A stretch of 64,000 nt of DNA from Lachnospiraceae bacterium (GTDB lineage: Bacteria > Bacillota > Clostridia > Lachnospirales > Lachnospiraceae). Below are positions 16,659-25,539 of the stretch, piece by piece; the stretch's first letter is position 1; each line of letters begins with the position of its first letter. The notes beneath the pieces are model-generated. The model did no database searches and was not told where the DNA came from. It saw nothing but the letters and a program-made list of their open reading frames with translations. The stretch lies in the NCBI GenBank assembly GCA_017527205.1, contig JAFXQK010000002.1, forward strand, positions 1 to 64,000. Direction: 5' to 3'. The translations under genes were made by a program, and so were the position numbers.

Positions 16659-18497
16659 ATGAGTTTTGAAGAAGAAGTAAAAGCATTAATTGAAAAGGGA
16701 CCGGGAGAGCTTACGGACCCCGCGTGGCGCTTTGACGCTTTTACGAATCAGGAGGTTCTTTATCAAAAGAAAAAGGGTCATTTGCCTGCCATGGGCTGGA
16801 ACAGCTGGAATGCCTTTGGCAGCGGAAATACGGAAGCCCTGACCCTTGCCATGGCAGAAAAGCTAAAAGAGCTGGGACTTGATAAGCTTGGCTACAGGTA
16901 TGTGGTTTTGGATGATGGATGCTATCAGACCTATCGTAAGGACGGAAGGATTCTGAATGAGGAGACGAAATTCCCCTCAGGCTTCCGTGCGCTTGCAGAT
17001 CAGCTCCATCAGATGGGACTAAAGTTTGGCATGTATAATGACATTGGAACGAATCTGTGCGCAGGCGCGGCCGTGGGAACCTGTGGTCACGAAAAGACAG
17101 ATGCCGCTTCCTATGCAGAGTGGGGCGTTGATTTCTTAAAGGTGGATAACTGCTATTATCTTTGGGACAATGCAACCTTTTCGGATGCAGCCAATGCCAG
17201 GTATGTCTATGCACCGAACGTTTCTAAGATCAGCGTAAAGGGCGAAGGGTTAGAGCTGGAGCTCTCTGCCGTAAAGGACGGCGTGCTTTGGGGAGAGAGG
17301 GCAGAAAAGAAGGAAAACTATGTCACGAATCTCGGAACCTTTGACGGTACGGGCCCTGCAGCTTCTCCCGTAGGCATTCGAAGCGGCGAGCTTCGCTTTG
17401 TGATCGAGGCACCGGCGGATATGGAAGCGGAGCTGTGCGTGACCTATGCAACGGGTAAGGAAGAGGGCGTTGGAGCCTGGCTACAGGTTGCTTTGGGAGA
17501 AGGCAAGGATGCAGAGCTTTGTTTGGATGGCTTCCTTCCCGAGACGGAAGACAAGGAGGCATTTGTGACCTCTGCGCCGATCAGGCTTTCGTTAAAGAAG
17601 GGAGAGAACCTGCTTCGCTTAATGAATCACAGAAGACAGGAGAACACCCTGCATTCCTATGCTGCCATGCTGGAGGGATTAAGACTGGCAGATCCCGAGG
17701 GAGACGTGATTTTATCCATCTGTGAGTGGGGAAAGACGCATCCTCAAAACTGGGGCTGGAAGGTTGGGGATTCCTGGAGAATCTTGAATGACATTACGTT
17801 TCAGGTTGGTTCGAACGGAGATCCCGGACGCGGAGCATGGGAGAGCGATTACACGACCAGCGTGACCTCGCAGTATAACAAAGCCGTGATCATGGATGAA
17901 TTTGCAGGACTTGACAAGGGCTGGAACGATCCTGACATGATGATGATCGGCATGAATGGACTGACGGAAACCATGTGCAGAACGCACTTTGCCATGTGGT
18001 CCATGATGAATTCTCCGCTGATGCTTGGAATGGATCTTCGCAGAATGGAGAAGGGAGACGCCTTGCACAAAATTGTCTCCAATGCAGCCATCATCGCACT
18101 GAATCAGGATGCACTTGGCGTACAGGCTAAGAGAATTTTGGCGACGAAACTGACGGAGGCAGACGGAAGGGTCGGAACGAGACCGGATCAGACCTACGTG
18201 CGGGATAATGACCGTATTGACATTCTTGCAAAGCCTTTGGCAGACGGAAGCGTTGCACTGTCCTTCTTCAACTTAAGTCAGCAGGAAAAGAAGGAAGCGG
18301 TTGCCGTAGACGCGGCACGGATTGTGAAATATTTGCGGGAGAAGATGGTTCGTCCTGAGGTATTTGAACAGGCAAAGAGCTTTACGGTAACGGATCTTTG
18401 GACGGGAGAGACGACAAAGAACGAGACGGGAAGCTTTGGCATTACCAGCATTGAAGGCTGCGGTGACGTCACGTTAAAGGTAACGCCCAATGCTTGA
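16659..18497 (+). CDS. GH27-type alpha-galactosidase with inserted carbohydrate-binding module
   Basis: A 612-residue retaining alpha-galactosidase of clan GH-D. The barrel begins at MGWNSWNAFGSG (about residue 42). Catalytic nucleophile is Asp163 in FLKVDNCY, and the acid/base is Asp378 in SWRILNDITF. Between them, residues about 185-345 form a beta-rich insertion resembling a carbohydrate-binding module, interrupting the barrel after the nucleophile strand. After ICEWG the barrel resumes, with NDPDMMMIG and a C-terminal beta domain. ATG 16659 is chosen because GGAGG is 7 bases upstream; a GTG at 16644 is possible. No signal peptide: it acts on imported galactosides. The 3' end overlaps the next gene by 8 bases. 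Confidence 0.9.
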   Translation: MSFEEEVKALIEKGPGELTDPAWRFDAFTNQEVLYQKKKGHLPAMGWNSWNAFGSGNTEALTLAMAEKLKELGLDKLGYRYVVLDDGCYQTYRKDGRILNEETKFPSGFRALADQLHQMGLKFGMYNDIGTNLCAGAAVGTCGHEKTDAASYAEWGVDFLKVDNCYYLWDNATFSDAANARYVYAPNVSKISVKGEGLELELSAVKDGVLWGERAEKKENYVTNLGTFDGTGPAASPVGIRSGELRFVIEAPADMEAELCVTYATGKEEGVGAWLQVALGEGKDAELCLDGFLPETEDKEAFVTSAPIRLSLKKGENLLRLMNHRRQENTLHSYAAMLEGLRLADPEGDVILSICEWGKTHPQNWGWKVGDSWRILNDITFQVGSNGDPGRGAWESDYTTSVTSQYNKAVIMDEFAGLDKGWNDPDMMMIGMNGLTETMCRTHFAMWSMMNSPLMLGMDLRRMEKGDALHKIVSNAAIIALNQDALGVQAKRILATKLTEADGRVGTRPDQTYVRDNDRIDILAKPLADGSVALSFFNLSQQEKKEAVAVDAARIVKYLREKMVRPEVFEQAKSFTVTDLWTGETTKNETGSFGITSIEGCGDVTLKVTPNA

Positions 18498-19308
18498 AAC
18501 CATCACCGTTCATGAATTTGCGGAGCATCTTTGGGGGCGCTTTTGGGAAATACGGAAAGTGCTTTCTGAAAAGAAGGGCTGCGAAATTGCGCTCAGCCAT
18601 GGCTGGATGAGTCCGCAGGACGCGAAGCAGGCAGAAGACCCCATTCGACGAAGCGATGCAGCCAGAATTATGCACGAATTTCTTCGATGGGAGCTAGGCG
18701 AGCCAGATGATGTCGACTGGGGCGCTGCGAAGGAATTAAAGGATTTATATGATTGTAGAGTCTGCGCCGCACATGTGGCGCAGATGGTTTGTAAGGGAAT
18801 TATGTCTGTCAAGGGGCAGGTCTTTGGCGGGAAGGAGCTTTTGGACAGGGCAGAGGCTGCGGAAAGCATAGAGCGACTATTAGAGCCTTCCAAGCGCTTG
18901 CAAGACCCCTGTCAGCGACAAGAAAATGCCTCAATCTTCCAACAGGATTCCATGAAACAGACGGAATCTTCAGAATGTGAGGCTGCCGGGGAATCAAAAA
19001 CGGAGCATTCAGGGCGAAGGGCCGTCAGGTTGACCTCATCCGAGGCCATGAGACTTTTGCAGGAGCGAGAGGATCTTCTTTTCTTAGACGTTCGTACGGC
19101 AGGGGAATATGAGACTTCTCATCTAAAGGGAGCCCAAAGCCTTCCCTTGTTGCGACTGATGACGAACCCTTCGTGCGTGGGAGAGAGCCGAACAATGCCG
19201 ATTCTTCTTGGATGTGACGGAGGGTATCGAAGTGAAATTGCGGCCGATTGTCTTTCGAATGCGGGATATGAGGTTGTGTATTATTTTGGCTGGGAGACAG
19301 AGGGCTAA
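18490..19308 (+). CDS. SLH-like plus rhodanese domain protein
   Basis: A 272-residue protein. Residues about 35-125 resemble two S-layer-homology-like motifs (LSHGWMSPQDA, then DPIRRSDAARIMHEFL), though no signal peptide is seen, so surface location is doubtful. Residues about 130-170 are a polar linker. Residues about 180-270 form a rhodanese domain with LFLDVRTAGEYETSHLKGA and an active-site loop GCDGGYRSEIAA carrying the catalytic Cys. Rhodaneses move sulfane sulfur. Its start overlaps the GH27 gene by 8 bases, so translation is coupled, an odd pairing with a galactosidase. Confidence 0.75.
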   Translation: MLETITVHEFAEHLWGRFWEIRKVLSEKKGCEIALSHGWMSPQDAKQAEDPIRRSDAARIMHEFLRWELGEPDDVDWGAAKELKDLYDCRVCAAHVAQMVCKGIMSVKGQVFGGKELLDRAEAAESIERLLEPSKRLQDPCQRQENASIFQQDSMKQTESSECEAAGESKTEHSGRRAVRLTSSEAMRLLQEREDLLFLDVRTAGEYETSHLKGAQSLPLLRLMTNPSCVGESRTMPILLGCDGGYRSEIAADCLSNAGYEVVYYFGWETEG

Positions 19309-19309
19309 C

Positions 19310-19684
19310 ATGAATCGGGTAGCGGATTCCTATGATGATGCACACTTTGTCTATGATACGAAAATGGCTGAGTTTCATGCGCAGACGTTACAACTGTTTG
19401 ATGAGCCGAATCTTCGGCTGCTTAAGGAAGGCAGAATCCGGCATTTACACGTGAATGATTATGGCGGAGGATATAAGGATTGGAGCCATATGGAAATTCT
19501 TCCGATAGGAAGCGGACACATAGACTTCGATTCTTTTTTCAGAAAGCTATTTGAATATGGTTATCACGGAGATTATACGGTTGAGACGACGGCCCTTGAT
19601 AATAACGGAAACATTGACGTTGACATGCTGAATGGGTGCTTTGACAAAATCAGAGAATACATATCCGCTCAAAAGGAAATTTAA
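19310..19684 (+). pseudogene. C-terminal fragment of sugar phosphate isomerase/epimerase (AP-endonuclease 2 family)
   Basis: The frame encodes 124 residues matching only the end of a xylose-isomerase-like TIM barrel: DDAHFVYD, RIRHLHVNDYGGGY, LPIGSGHIDFDSFF and YHGDYTVETT carry the metal-binding His/Asp/Glu pattern of the last strands. Family members are about 270-290 residues, so over half of the barrel is missing. The upstream DNA belongs to the rhodanese gene. A deletion that joined this tail to the previous operon is the simplest reading. No ribosome site is evident. Confidence 0.7.
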
Positions 19685-19692
19685 GTTTTGTA

Positions 19693-19721
19693 TTGACAGC
19701 TTTTGAACAAAATGATATTGT
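19693..19721 (+). promoter_or_regulatory. Promoter of leader-peptide unit
   Basis: TTGACA (19693-19698), a 17-base spacer and TATTGT (19716-19721), just after the isomerase fragment. Confidence 0.65.
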
Positions 19722-19771
19722 TTTCTTGTTTCAACATAAAAAATGGTTCCAATCGAAAGGAGGTAATTCAT

Positions 19772-19837
19772 ATGAAGGGCACCAATACAGTGATCAAACT
19801 GAATCGTATGTTATTACCTCGGAAATTGGATTTTTAA
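19772..19837 (+). CDS. 21-residue peptide, probable leader peptide
   Basis: The peptide is MKGTNTVIKLNRM followed by LLPRKLDF. It has its own strong promoter 50 bases upstream, a very strong ribosome site (AAAGGAGGT, 8 bases before ATG) and an intrinsic terminator 15 bases downstream. The peptide is basic and not hydrophobic, so it is not a membrane toxin. It precedes the ABC-class ATPase gene by 108 bases, an arrangement typical of a translation-sensitive attenuator. It was not recognised as a known leader. Confidence 0.6.
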   Translation: MKGTNTVIKLNRMLLPRKLDF

Positions 19838-19852
19838 TGATTCGCTAAATTT

Positions 19853-19880
19853 CCGTGGCAGTTTGTCACGGTATTTTTTT
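19853..19880 (+). terminator. Terminator/attenuator before ATPase gene
   Basis: CCGTG pairs with CACGG around a nine-base loop, followed by TATTTTTTT. It stands between the leader peptide and the ATPase gene. Confidence 0.7.
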
Positions 19881-19945
19881 GCCCAAAATTCGCTGTAACA
19901 GTTGTTTCTTTGGTTTAGACGAAAGGTGAAAAGGGTGAAAGAATC

Positions 19946-21772
19946 ATGATAAGACTAAAAAACTATTTATTGGCAATGGAAAACAAAACAAAGAATTGGA
20001 GGGAAATGTACGAAGGACTGGTCGTGATACCGGCGGGTACGCCGGGGAATGAATCAGACTTCATGGAAACGGCATATGATGCGACATACTGGTATGAAGG
20101 AGATATTTCCTTCACGCTGGAAACTACGAATCGAATGGCCTTTGACAGACCGACCATACTCTGCCAGATCCCTGCAGAAAGGCTTGGGATCACGGATTTT
20201 TGCACGGCGGTTGCGGATGATTGCTATCGCCAATGGATTCCCTATTTGGAGGACTTAAATAGTGAACTCTATAACCGCAATAAGCCTCCGGAAGAGACGG
20301 GATACTATTATATGGCAAATCCGGGCGGCGAAATCTTGGTTCGCAACACGGCGTATTTTACCATGAGGCCGCGAAAGGATTATAAGAATCAGGGGAGAAA
20401 CATCATCATACATTATCCGGCGGAGCAGGTTGGTGCACCGCAAATGTGTATCTCCATGAGGTTTCAGGTGCAGCTAAAGCCCAATGATAAGAAAAAGGCT
20501 ATTCAACTATTGATAAACAATCTTACGACTGCCGTCACTTCGTTTGTCAAGTTCTTTGATCTGGAGAGAAGTGAAAAGGTAAGTGCGCTTGCAAAAAAGC
20601 AATTAGAATTAAGGGAGTGGCTTCAAACGAGTGACTATTGTGCTTTTTTGGCCAATGGAAGTATCCTGCCAAGGGATTCCAAAACAGGCAGCGCCATGCA
20701 GGGAGCAATCCCGTTCCAGGCACCTGATGACGAAGAAATTGAGGCGTGCGGACTAAAGGGCTTGGGGATCAAACGAGGCGTTACCGTCATTACGGGAGGT
20801 GGCTATTCTGGAAAATCCACGGTGCTAGGCGCGATCTCTGCATGCATCTATGATCATGTTCTTGGAGATGGCAGGGAGCTATGTGTTACCGATGCCTTGG
20901 CCATGACCATATCGGCGGAGGACGGGCGAAGCGTGAAAAATCTGGATATTTCGCCGTTTATCTCTTGGCTGCCGGGCGGGGATACGGAGCATTTTTCGAC
21001 AGAGCATGCATCTGGCTCAACTTCTCAGGCGGCAAACATTCTTGAGGCCATGGATTTTGGGGCAAGACTTCTGTTGATCGATGAGGACAGGAGCGCTACC
21101 AATTTTATGATCCAGGATGCCATGATGCGCGAATTAATTTGCAGGGAGCCGATCACGCCATTTACGGAGAGAGTGAATGAGATGGATAAGGCCTGCAACG
21201 TATCTACCATATTGGTGATCGGAGGGAGCGGTGAATACCTGTCCATCGCAGATACCGTTTATCTGATGGAGAAATACAGGATTTCCAACGTTACGGAAAG
21301 GGCGAGGGAAATCTATCGAAAGCATTTGCAGGTGAGCGAGAAGAAAGAAGTGAAGGTCGTAAAGGCTTGGAAGCAACGTCGCCTGCTGGAGACGGAAGGG
21401 TTCAGCCCTTATCCGAAGCAATTTGGCCGGGAAAAGGTTGAGGTACCGGATATTGGCTATCTTTTGATCGGTGAGGAAAAGATCAATGCGAACATGATCC
21501 ATGACATTGTATGCCATGAACAGAGAACGGCCATGGCGTTTATGGTAAGGCTTCTGGAAACAAGGGAGGGGGGCGGATTGTTCGACGTCGCTGAAAACAA
21601 GACCATAGACATTGCGCAGAAAGTCGATGAATTGTATCGCGAAATGGAGGAGAATGAGCTGGATTTAGTGTATTCCGGTAATTTTCCGAATTGTGAGAGA
21701 TTCCTGGCATGGCCGAGGAAGGTGGATTTTATGGCCGTGATCAATCGAATGAGACATATTGATTTTAGCTAA
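19946..21772 (+). CDS. Predicted ATPase of the ABC class (PF09818-like)
   Basis: A 608-residue soluble protein. The N-terminal half (1-250) is the family-specific region. Walker A is GGGYSGKST near residue 290, an ABC-like signature region is TSQAANILEAMDFGA, and Walker B is ARLLLIDEDRSATNFM, all hallmarks of the stand-alone ABC-class ATPases grouped in PF09818. There are no membrane segments, so it is not a transporter. The family's function is not established. It follows a 21-codon peptide and a terminator-like hairpin, so expression may be attenuated and coupled to translation. Length is normal for the family. Confidence 0.85.
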   Translation: MIRLKNYLLAMENKTKNWREMYEGLVVIPAGTPGNESDFMETAYDATYWYEGDISFTLETTNRMAFDRPTILCQIPAERLGITDFCTAVADDCYRQWIPYLEDLNSELYNRNKPPEETGYYYMANPGGEILVRNTAYFTMRPRKDYKNQGRNIIIHYPAEQVGAPQMCISMRFQVQLKPNDKKKAIQLLINNLTTAVTSFVKFFDLERSEKVSALAKKQLELREWLQTSDYCAFLANGSILPRDSKTGSAMQGAIPFQAPDDEEIEACGLKGLGIKRGVTVITGGGYSGKSTVLGAISACIYDHVLGDGRELCVTDALAMTISAEDGRSVKNLDISPFISWLPGGDTEHFSTEHASGSTSQAANILEAMDFGARLLLIDEDRSATNFMIQDAMMRELICREPITPFTERVNEMDKACNVSTILVIGGSGEYLSIADTVYLMEKYRISNVTERAREIYRKHLQVSEKKEVKVVKAWKQRRLLETEGFSPYPKQFGREKVEVPDIGYLLIGEEKINANMIHDIVCHEQRTAMAFMVRLLETREGGGLFDVAENKTIDIAQKVDELYREMEENELDLVYSGNFPNCERFLAWPRKVDFMAVINRMRHIDFS

Positions 21773-21788
21773 AATATAACGCGAATAA

Positions 21789-21824
21789 GAAAGGGAAGTG
21801 CCAAACAGATGGCACTTCCCTTTA
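21789..21824. terminator. Bidirectional terminator
   Basis: AAAGGGAAGTGCCA pairs perfectly with TGGCACTTCCCTTT around AACAGA, with A and T flanks on either side. It serves the convergent ATPase and ABC-permease genes. Confidence 0.9.
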
Positions 21825-21839
21825 CCGTTTCGATTCTTG

Positions 21840-22508
21840 TTAATACTCTTTTTTGTTCATGATCCCGGAACTGATCATCATTGCAAGGAAGAAGATGACG
21901 AAGGCAATGCCAAAGCCGGCGATGATGACTGCGGACTTCGGGATGGAAGCGAATTTCGCGATCCAGTATTCAAGATCGATCTGATTAACGTCCTTGAGCA
22001 GATCCGTAAAGAGCTTTTTTCCAAGAAAGCCGATGCCTACCACCAAACCACAGATGACGATCAATACGATGCGGCCCTTTTCAGCCCCGTACTTTAAGTT
22101 GATGGGGATCATCACGCTGATGATGATCAAGAATATCGGGACGAAGGCAATGTCCATGCTAAGCAGGTCGAGAGCGTCAATTGCCTTGTGCTGTAAAAGC
22201 ATGGAGATAAATTGCGCTGCAACTCCGGCAACCCAGCTGACAAACAGACCAATCAGAGAGAAAAGAAATTTTTCTTTGGCATAGGTTTTTCCATCAACGG
22301 GAAGGCTCATCAGAAAAGGCATGCCGTTGTCAAATGTGTCATAAGAGATGGTTGTCAGCACGAGCAGGGATCCGATCATTGTAAAATATGTTACCACGAA
22401 GGTGCTGTCCATTGCAAAGCTCAGCATGAGCGCGCTGGCAAGGTAGATGATAAATAATTTTTTCTGCTTAATTAAAATCAAAATATCTTTTTCTAATAAT
22501 CCATTCAT
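21840..22508 (-). CDS. ABC-2 type transporter permease
   Basis: A 222-residue membrane protein with about six hydrophobic helices, first near residue 20 (FIIYLASALMLSF), last near residue 195. The pattern and the SYDTFDNGMPFLMSLPV loop match ABC-2 permeases (ABC2_membrane_5-like) that pair with YtrB/BcrA-type ATPases. ATG 22508 has GGAGGG 8 bases upstream. Its start lies 1 base beyond the stop of the ATPase gene, so the two are translationally coupled. Substrate is unknown; GntR-YtrA-controlled exporters often handle cell-wall antibiotics. Confidence 0.87.
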   Translation of the reverse strand: MNGLLEKDILILIKQKKLFIIYLASALMLSFAMDSTFVVTYFTMIGSLLVLTTISYDTFDNGMPFLMSLPVDGKTYAKEKFLFSLIGLFVSWVAGVAAQFISMLLQHKAIDALDLLSMDIAFVPIFLIIISVMIPINLKYGAEKGRIVLIVICGLVVGIGFLGKKLFTDLLKDVNQIDLEYWIAKFASIPKSAVIIAGFGIAFVIFFLAMMISSGIMNKKEY

Positions 22509-22509
22509 G

Positions 22510-23355
22510 TTATTTCCCTCCAAGCATGATAACGATCATGTCATCAATGTTACCGTTTTCCACTACGATATTAGGATAGTTGTCGAGATAGAATTGTTTC
22601 TCATTGGTCAGACAGGAGTAACCAAAGGACTCCTTTTTCTTCGCGATCAGGTATTGCTGATCAAGCTTTGCAAATTCCTCCTCACTAATCTTTAAGATGC
22701 CGTACTGACCGAGGATGGTGTCCGTGTCTTCATGCAACAGGATTTTGCCTTTGTGAATCATGTAAATGTCATCGCAAAGACCTTCCAGGTCAGAGGAAAT
22801 GTGAGAGCTGATCAGGATGGAACGCTCGCTGTCCTGGGCCAAATAATTTCGGAGCATGTCGAGCAGCTCATTTCTGGCGAGGACGTCAAGGCCGGAGGTT
22901 GGCTCGTCAAGTACCAAGAGCTTCGCATTATGACTGATGGCTACGAGGACGCGGAGCTTTGCCTTCATGCCCGTGGAGAAATCCTTGAGGTCCTTATCCA
23001 TCGGGAGGCCCTGTTCCTTACACTGCTCCAGGAAGAATTCTTCGTTGAATTCCGGATAGGTTTTTCTTAGGATTTTTACGATCTCTTTGATGCTCAGCAT
23101 CATGCTGAAGCCGGAATCGGAGAGTGCAACGCCCAGGTTTTCCTTCTCCTTGGAGGTAAAGCTCCTGGGATTCGCTCCCAGAACCTCAATCGTTCCGCCG
23201 TCGGGTTTGATCAGGCCTAAGATGGCTTTGATCGTGGTACTTTTTCCAGCACCGTTCTTCCCGATGAGACCGGTCACGGTTCCTGCGGGAACCTCTAAGG
23301 AAACATTTAATGAAAAGTCTTTATAGTTTTTTTGAAGCTCTGTAATCTTAATCAT
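22510..23355 (-). CDS. ABC transporter ATP-binding protein
   Basis: A 281-residue ATPase. Walker A is GKNGAGKST, signature region DFSTGMKAKLRV (in place of LSGGQ), Walker B LLVLDEPTSGLD, and the switch His in LISSHISSDLEGL. The C-terminal 70 residues are typical of BcrA/YtrB-like subunits. ATG 23355 is preferred, with AAAGGA about 12 bases upstream; a TTG at 23367 sits directly on that site. It drives the permease encoded next. It is part of a three-gene operon led by the GntR regulator. Confidence 0.93.
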   Translation of the reverse strand: MIKITELQKNYKDFSLNVSLEVPAGTVTGLIGKNGAGKSTTIKAILGLIKPDGGTIEVLGANPRSFTSKEKENLGVALSDSGFSMMLSIKEIVKILRKTYPEFNEEFFLEQCKEQGLPMDKDLKDFSTGMKAKLRVLVAISHNAKLLVLDEPTSGLDVLARNELLDMLRNYLAQDSERSILISSHISSDLEGLCDDIYMIHKGKILLHEDTDTILGQYGILKISEEEFAKLDQQYLIAKKKESFGYSCLTNEKQFYLDNYPNIVVENGNIDDMIVIMLGGK

Positions 23356-23399
23356 ATTCTTTTTCAATCCTTTTCCAATCTTAAAAAAATGTCAGTCCG

Positions 23400-23774
23400 C
23401 TAATTGTCTGTGAGAATAATCTCGAGGATTTCACGGATTTCATCGTCCGTGAGACCGACGGTTTTTGCCTTGGAGACGGCCAGAGAGAAATCTTCCTCCA
23501 CTGCCTTTTTGCGGGCTTCTACGGCGAGTTGTCTGTCCATGGCTGCAACATAGGTGCCTTTTCCGTGCACGGTGACGACAAAGCCTTCTTCTTCCAGCTT
23601 GTCGTAAGCTTTCTTGACAGTCAGGGCACTGATCTTTAGTTCATTGGAGAAGGTACGCACGGAGGGAAGCGATTCTCCTTCGGCGAGACCGCCTTCAATG
23701 ATCTCTTGCTTCAGTTGGGCTACCAATTGCTCGTAAACCGGTACCATGGATGAATTATTTAAGATAATATGCAT
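23400..23774 (-). CDS. GntR-family regulator, YtrA subfamily
   Basis: A 124-residue repressor. Residues about 10-75 form the GntR winged helix (PVYEQLVAQLKQEIIEGGLAEG, then LPSVRTFSNELKISALTVKKAY, wing VHGKGTYVA). The short C-terminal helical tail of about 45 residues is that of the YtrA group, which has no large effector domain and controls a neighbouring ABC exporter. ATG 23774 is chosen because AAAGGG is upstream and the domain begins right there. A dyad between the promoter elements upstream fits autorepression. Confidence 0.9.
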   Translation of the reverse strand: MHIILNNSSMVPVYEQLVAQLKQEIIEGGLAEGESLPSVRTFSNELKISALTVKKAYDKLEEEGFVVTVHGKGTYVAAMDRQLAVEARKKAVEEDFSLAVSKAKTVGLTDDEIREILEIILTDN

Positions 23775-23872
23775 ATTATTTGTTACCCTTTCTTGCAAAC
23801 AGTGACTTTGTACGCGCTATACAAGGCTTCGGAGACACTCGCGCCTGTGTCATCCCGCTGTCTACAGTAAAC

Positions 23873-23901
23873 AGTATATAACAGTTTATAACTGTTGTCA
23901 A
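23873..23901 (-). promoter_or_regulatory. Promoter and operator of GntR-ABC operon
   Basis: On the minus strand TTGACA (23901-23896), a 17-base spacer and TATACT (23878-23873). The spacer is filled by the dyad AACAGT-5-ACTGTT (23880-23896 on the plus strand), so a bound repressor would block polymerase. Confidence 0.8.
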
Positions 23902-24004
23902 CTGTTATATGGTGTTTATTTCAAAAATTTATTTACAGATCTCCTGAACTGGAAATCGTGTTGATGAAAGGGCAAACGTCAAATGGGATTTTCGTTGAAA
24001 AAGG

Positions 24005-25426
24005 TTGCTATCTGTGATAGCATATGCTATGGCGTTTTATATGTTAGAACAGAAATTGGGGGAAGGCATGGAAGCACAACTGGAATTCATCGATCTTGTA
24101 ATCCAATTAGTATATTATATTTTTAGTTCCTTGATGTTGTTTTGGTCGTTGTCAAAATGTTTTTGGGACGGAAAAAAGAATAGGATCGTGTTGTTTATAT
24201 TAACGGTCTTGGCAAATTCGATGGTGGGACTGGTATTTGCCTTGATGTGCGGTCTTGGTCTTGCGGACGCTGTTATTGGATTGTTTCATTTTCATATTAC
24301 GAAGAAATGGGTAATGTTTTTCATGATCAATATTTTCCCATATATGCTCGCAGGATCTTTCTATCTTGCGCATACCTTCCTCATGGCATGGCTTTGCGGA
24401 AAATGGTTGCACGTAAAGAATTATAATTCTGTTCTTTTTTTGTTTGTGACGTTTGGGGCAATTAACCTAGTTGCCGTCTTTAGGGATTCCGGAGATGGCG
24501 AATTACTGTCAAACATGTCCGCGCGAAATGGCATTAGCATTGCATGCACGATCATGGCAATCATTGCACTATTGTTGTTTTATGTTTTGGACGTCAAAGC
24601 GTTTGCAAAATTAGCGTACGTGAAGGTGAAAGTGAATTGGAAGGTATTTCTCATTCCTCCCATTGCCTTCATTTTATTATATGGCGTTATTGCCGGGTTA
24701 CTGCTTACTTACGAGGAATTCCTGACGATCCTTACACTGTTCTTTTTTTCAACCATGCTCATCTTCTTGCTCATTTGGGCTTTTTACGTGATCATCAGAA
24801 ACATTCATGAAACCAATGAGGCAGTGAAGGCGAAGGAGGAAGTAAAAACCCTTTCCGTTGAAGTCATGGAAGCACTGGCGCACACCATCGATGCCAAGGA
24901 CGAGTATACGCGAGGTCACTCCGTGCGCGTGGCCAAGTATTCGAGAATGTTGGCGGAGAAGCTCGGTCTTTCCAAAGAGGACTGCGATAATGTCTATTAC
25001 ATGGGGCTGCTACATGACATTGGGAAAATTGGCGTACCGAACGAAATTATTAACAGTAAGTCAAAGCTGACGGATGAGGAATATGCCGTGATCAAGACGC
25101 ATCCTGGCGTTGGATACGGTATTTTGGACGAGATCAAGAGCCGGCCGGATCTCTCCATTGGTGCACATTGGCATCATGAACGCTATGATGGGAAGGGGTA
25201 TCCGGACGGAAAGGCCGGAGAGGACATTCCTTATTTCGCAAGGATTATTGCCGTGGCCGATAGTTATGATGCCATGACGAGCAACCGCAGCTACCGAAAG
25301 TATCTGTCTCAGGACGTGGTTCGCAGCGAACTTCGGAAGAATGAAGGAACACAGTTTGATCCTAAAATAGCTGAATGCATGATTGAACTTATCGAGGAAG
25401 ACAAAGACTACAAGATGCATGAGTGA
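24005..25426 (+). CDS. Membrane-bound HD-GYP domain phosphodiesterase
   Basis: About 473 residues. Residues 1-270 carry seven or so hydrophobic helices forming a membrane sensor of no recognised family. Residues about 285-465 form an HD-GYP domain: RGHSVRVAKYS, LLHDIGKIG, THPGVGYGIL and HHERYDGKGYPDG, with all metal ligands and the GYP motif present. It should hydrolyse cyclic di-GMP. The start is uncertain: TTG 24005 extends furthest after an in-frame stop, but GTG 24014 or ATG 24029 are equally possible and no strong ribosome site is seen. Confidence 0.88.
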   Translation: MLSVIAYAMAFYMLEQKLGEGMEAQLEFIDLVIQLVYYIFSSLMLFWSLSKCFWDGKKNRIVLFILTVLANSMVGLVFALMCGLGLADAVIGLFHFHITKKWVMFFMINIFPYMLAGSFYLAHTFLMAWLCGKWLHVKNYNSVLFLFVTFGAINLVAVFRDSGDGELLSNMSARNGISIACTIMAIIALLLFYVLDVKAFAKLAYVKVKVNWKVFLIPPIAFILLYGVIAGLLLTYEEFLTILTLFFFSTMLIFLLIWAFYVIIRNIHETNEAVKAKEEVKTLSVEVMEALAHTIDAKDEYTRGHSVRVAKYSRMLAEKLGLSKEDCDNVYYMGLLHDIGKIGVPNEIINSKSKLTDEEYAVIKTHPGVGYGILDEIKSRPDLSIGAHWHHERYDGKGYPDGKAGEDIPYFARIIAVADSYDAMTSNRSYRKYLSQDVVRSELRKNEGTQFDPKIAECMIELIEEDKDYKMHE

Positions 25427-25449
25427 CGGAGGCCTTTTTTAGTTTGGTC

Positions 25450-25478
25450 TTGTGTCCTTCCTGCTTTTTTGCTATAAT
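25450..25478 (+). promoter_or_regulatory. Promoter of glycosyltransferase gene
   Basis: TTGTGT, a 17-base spacer and TATAAT. Confidence 0.6.
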
Positions 25479-25539
25479 ATTTTCTGTATTTTTTTCTTAA
25501 ATAATGACAAGAAATGAGAAAGAAAGCCGGGAGACGAAG

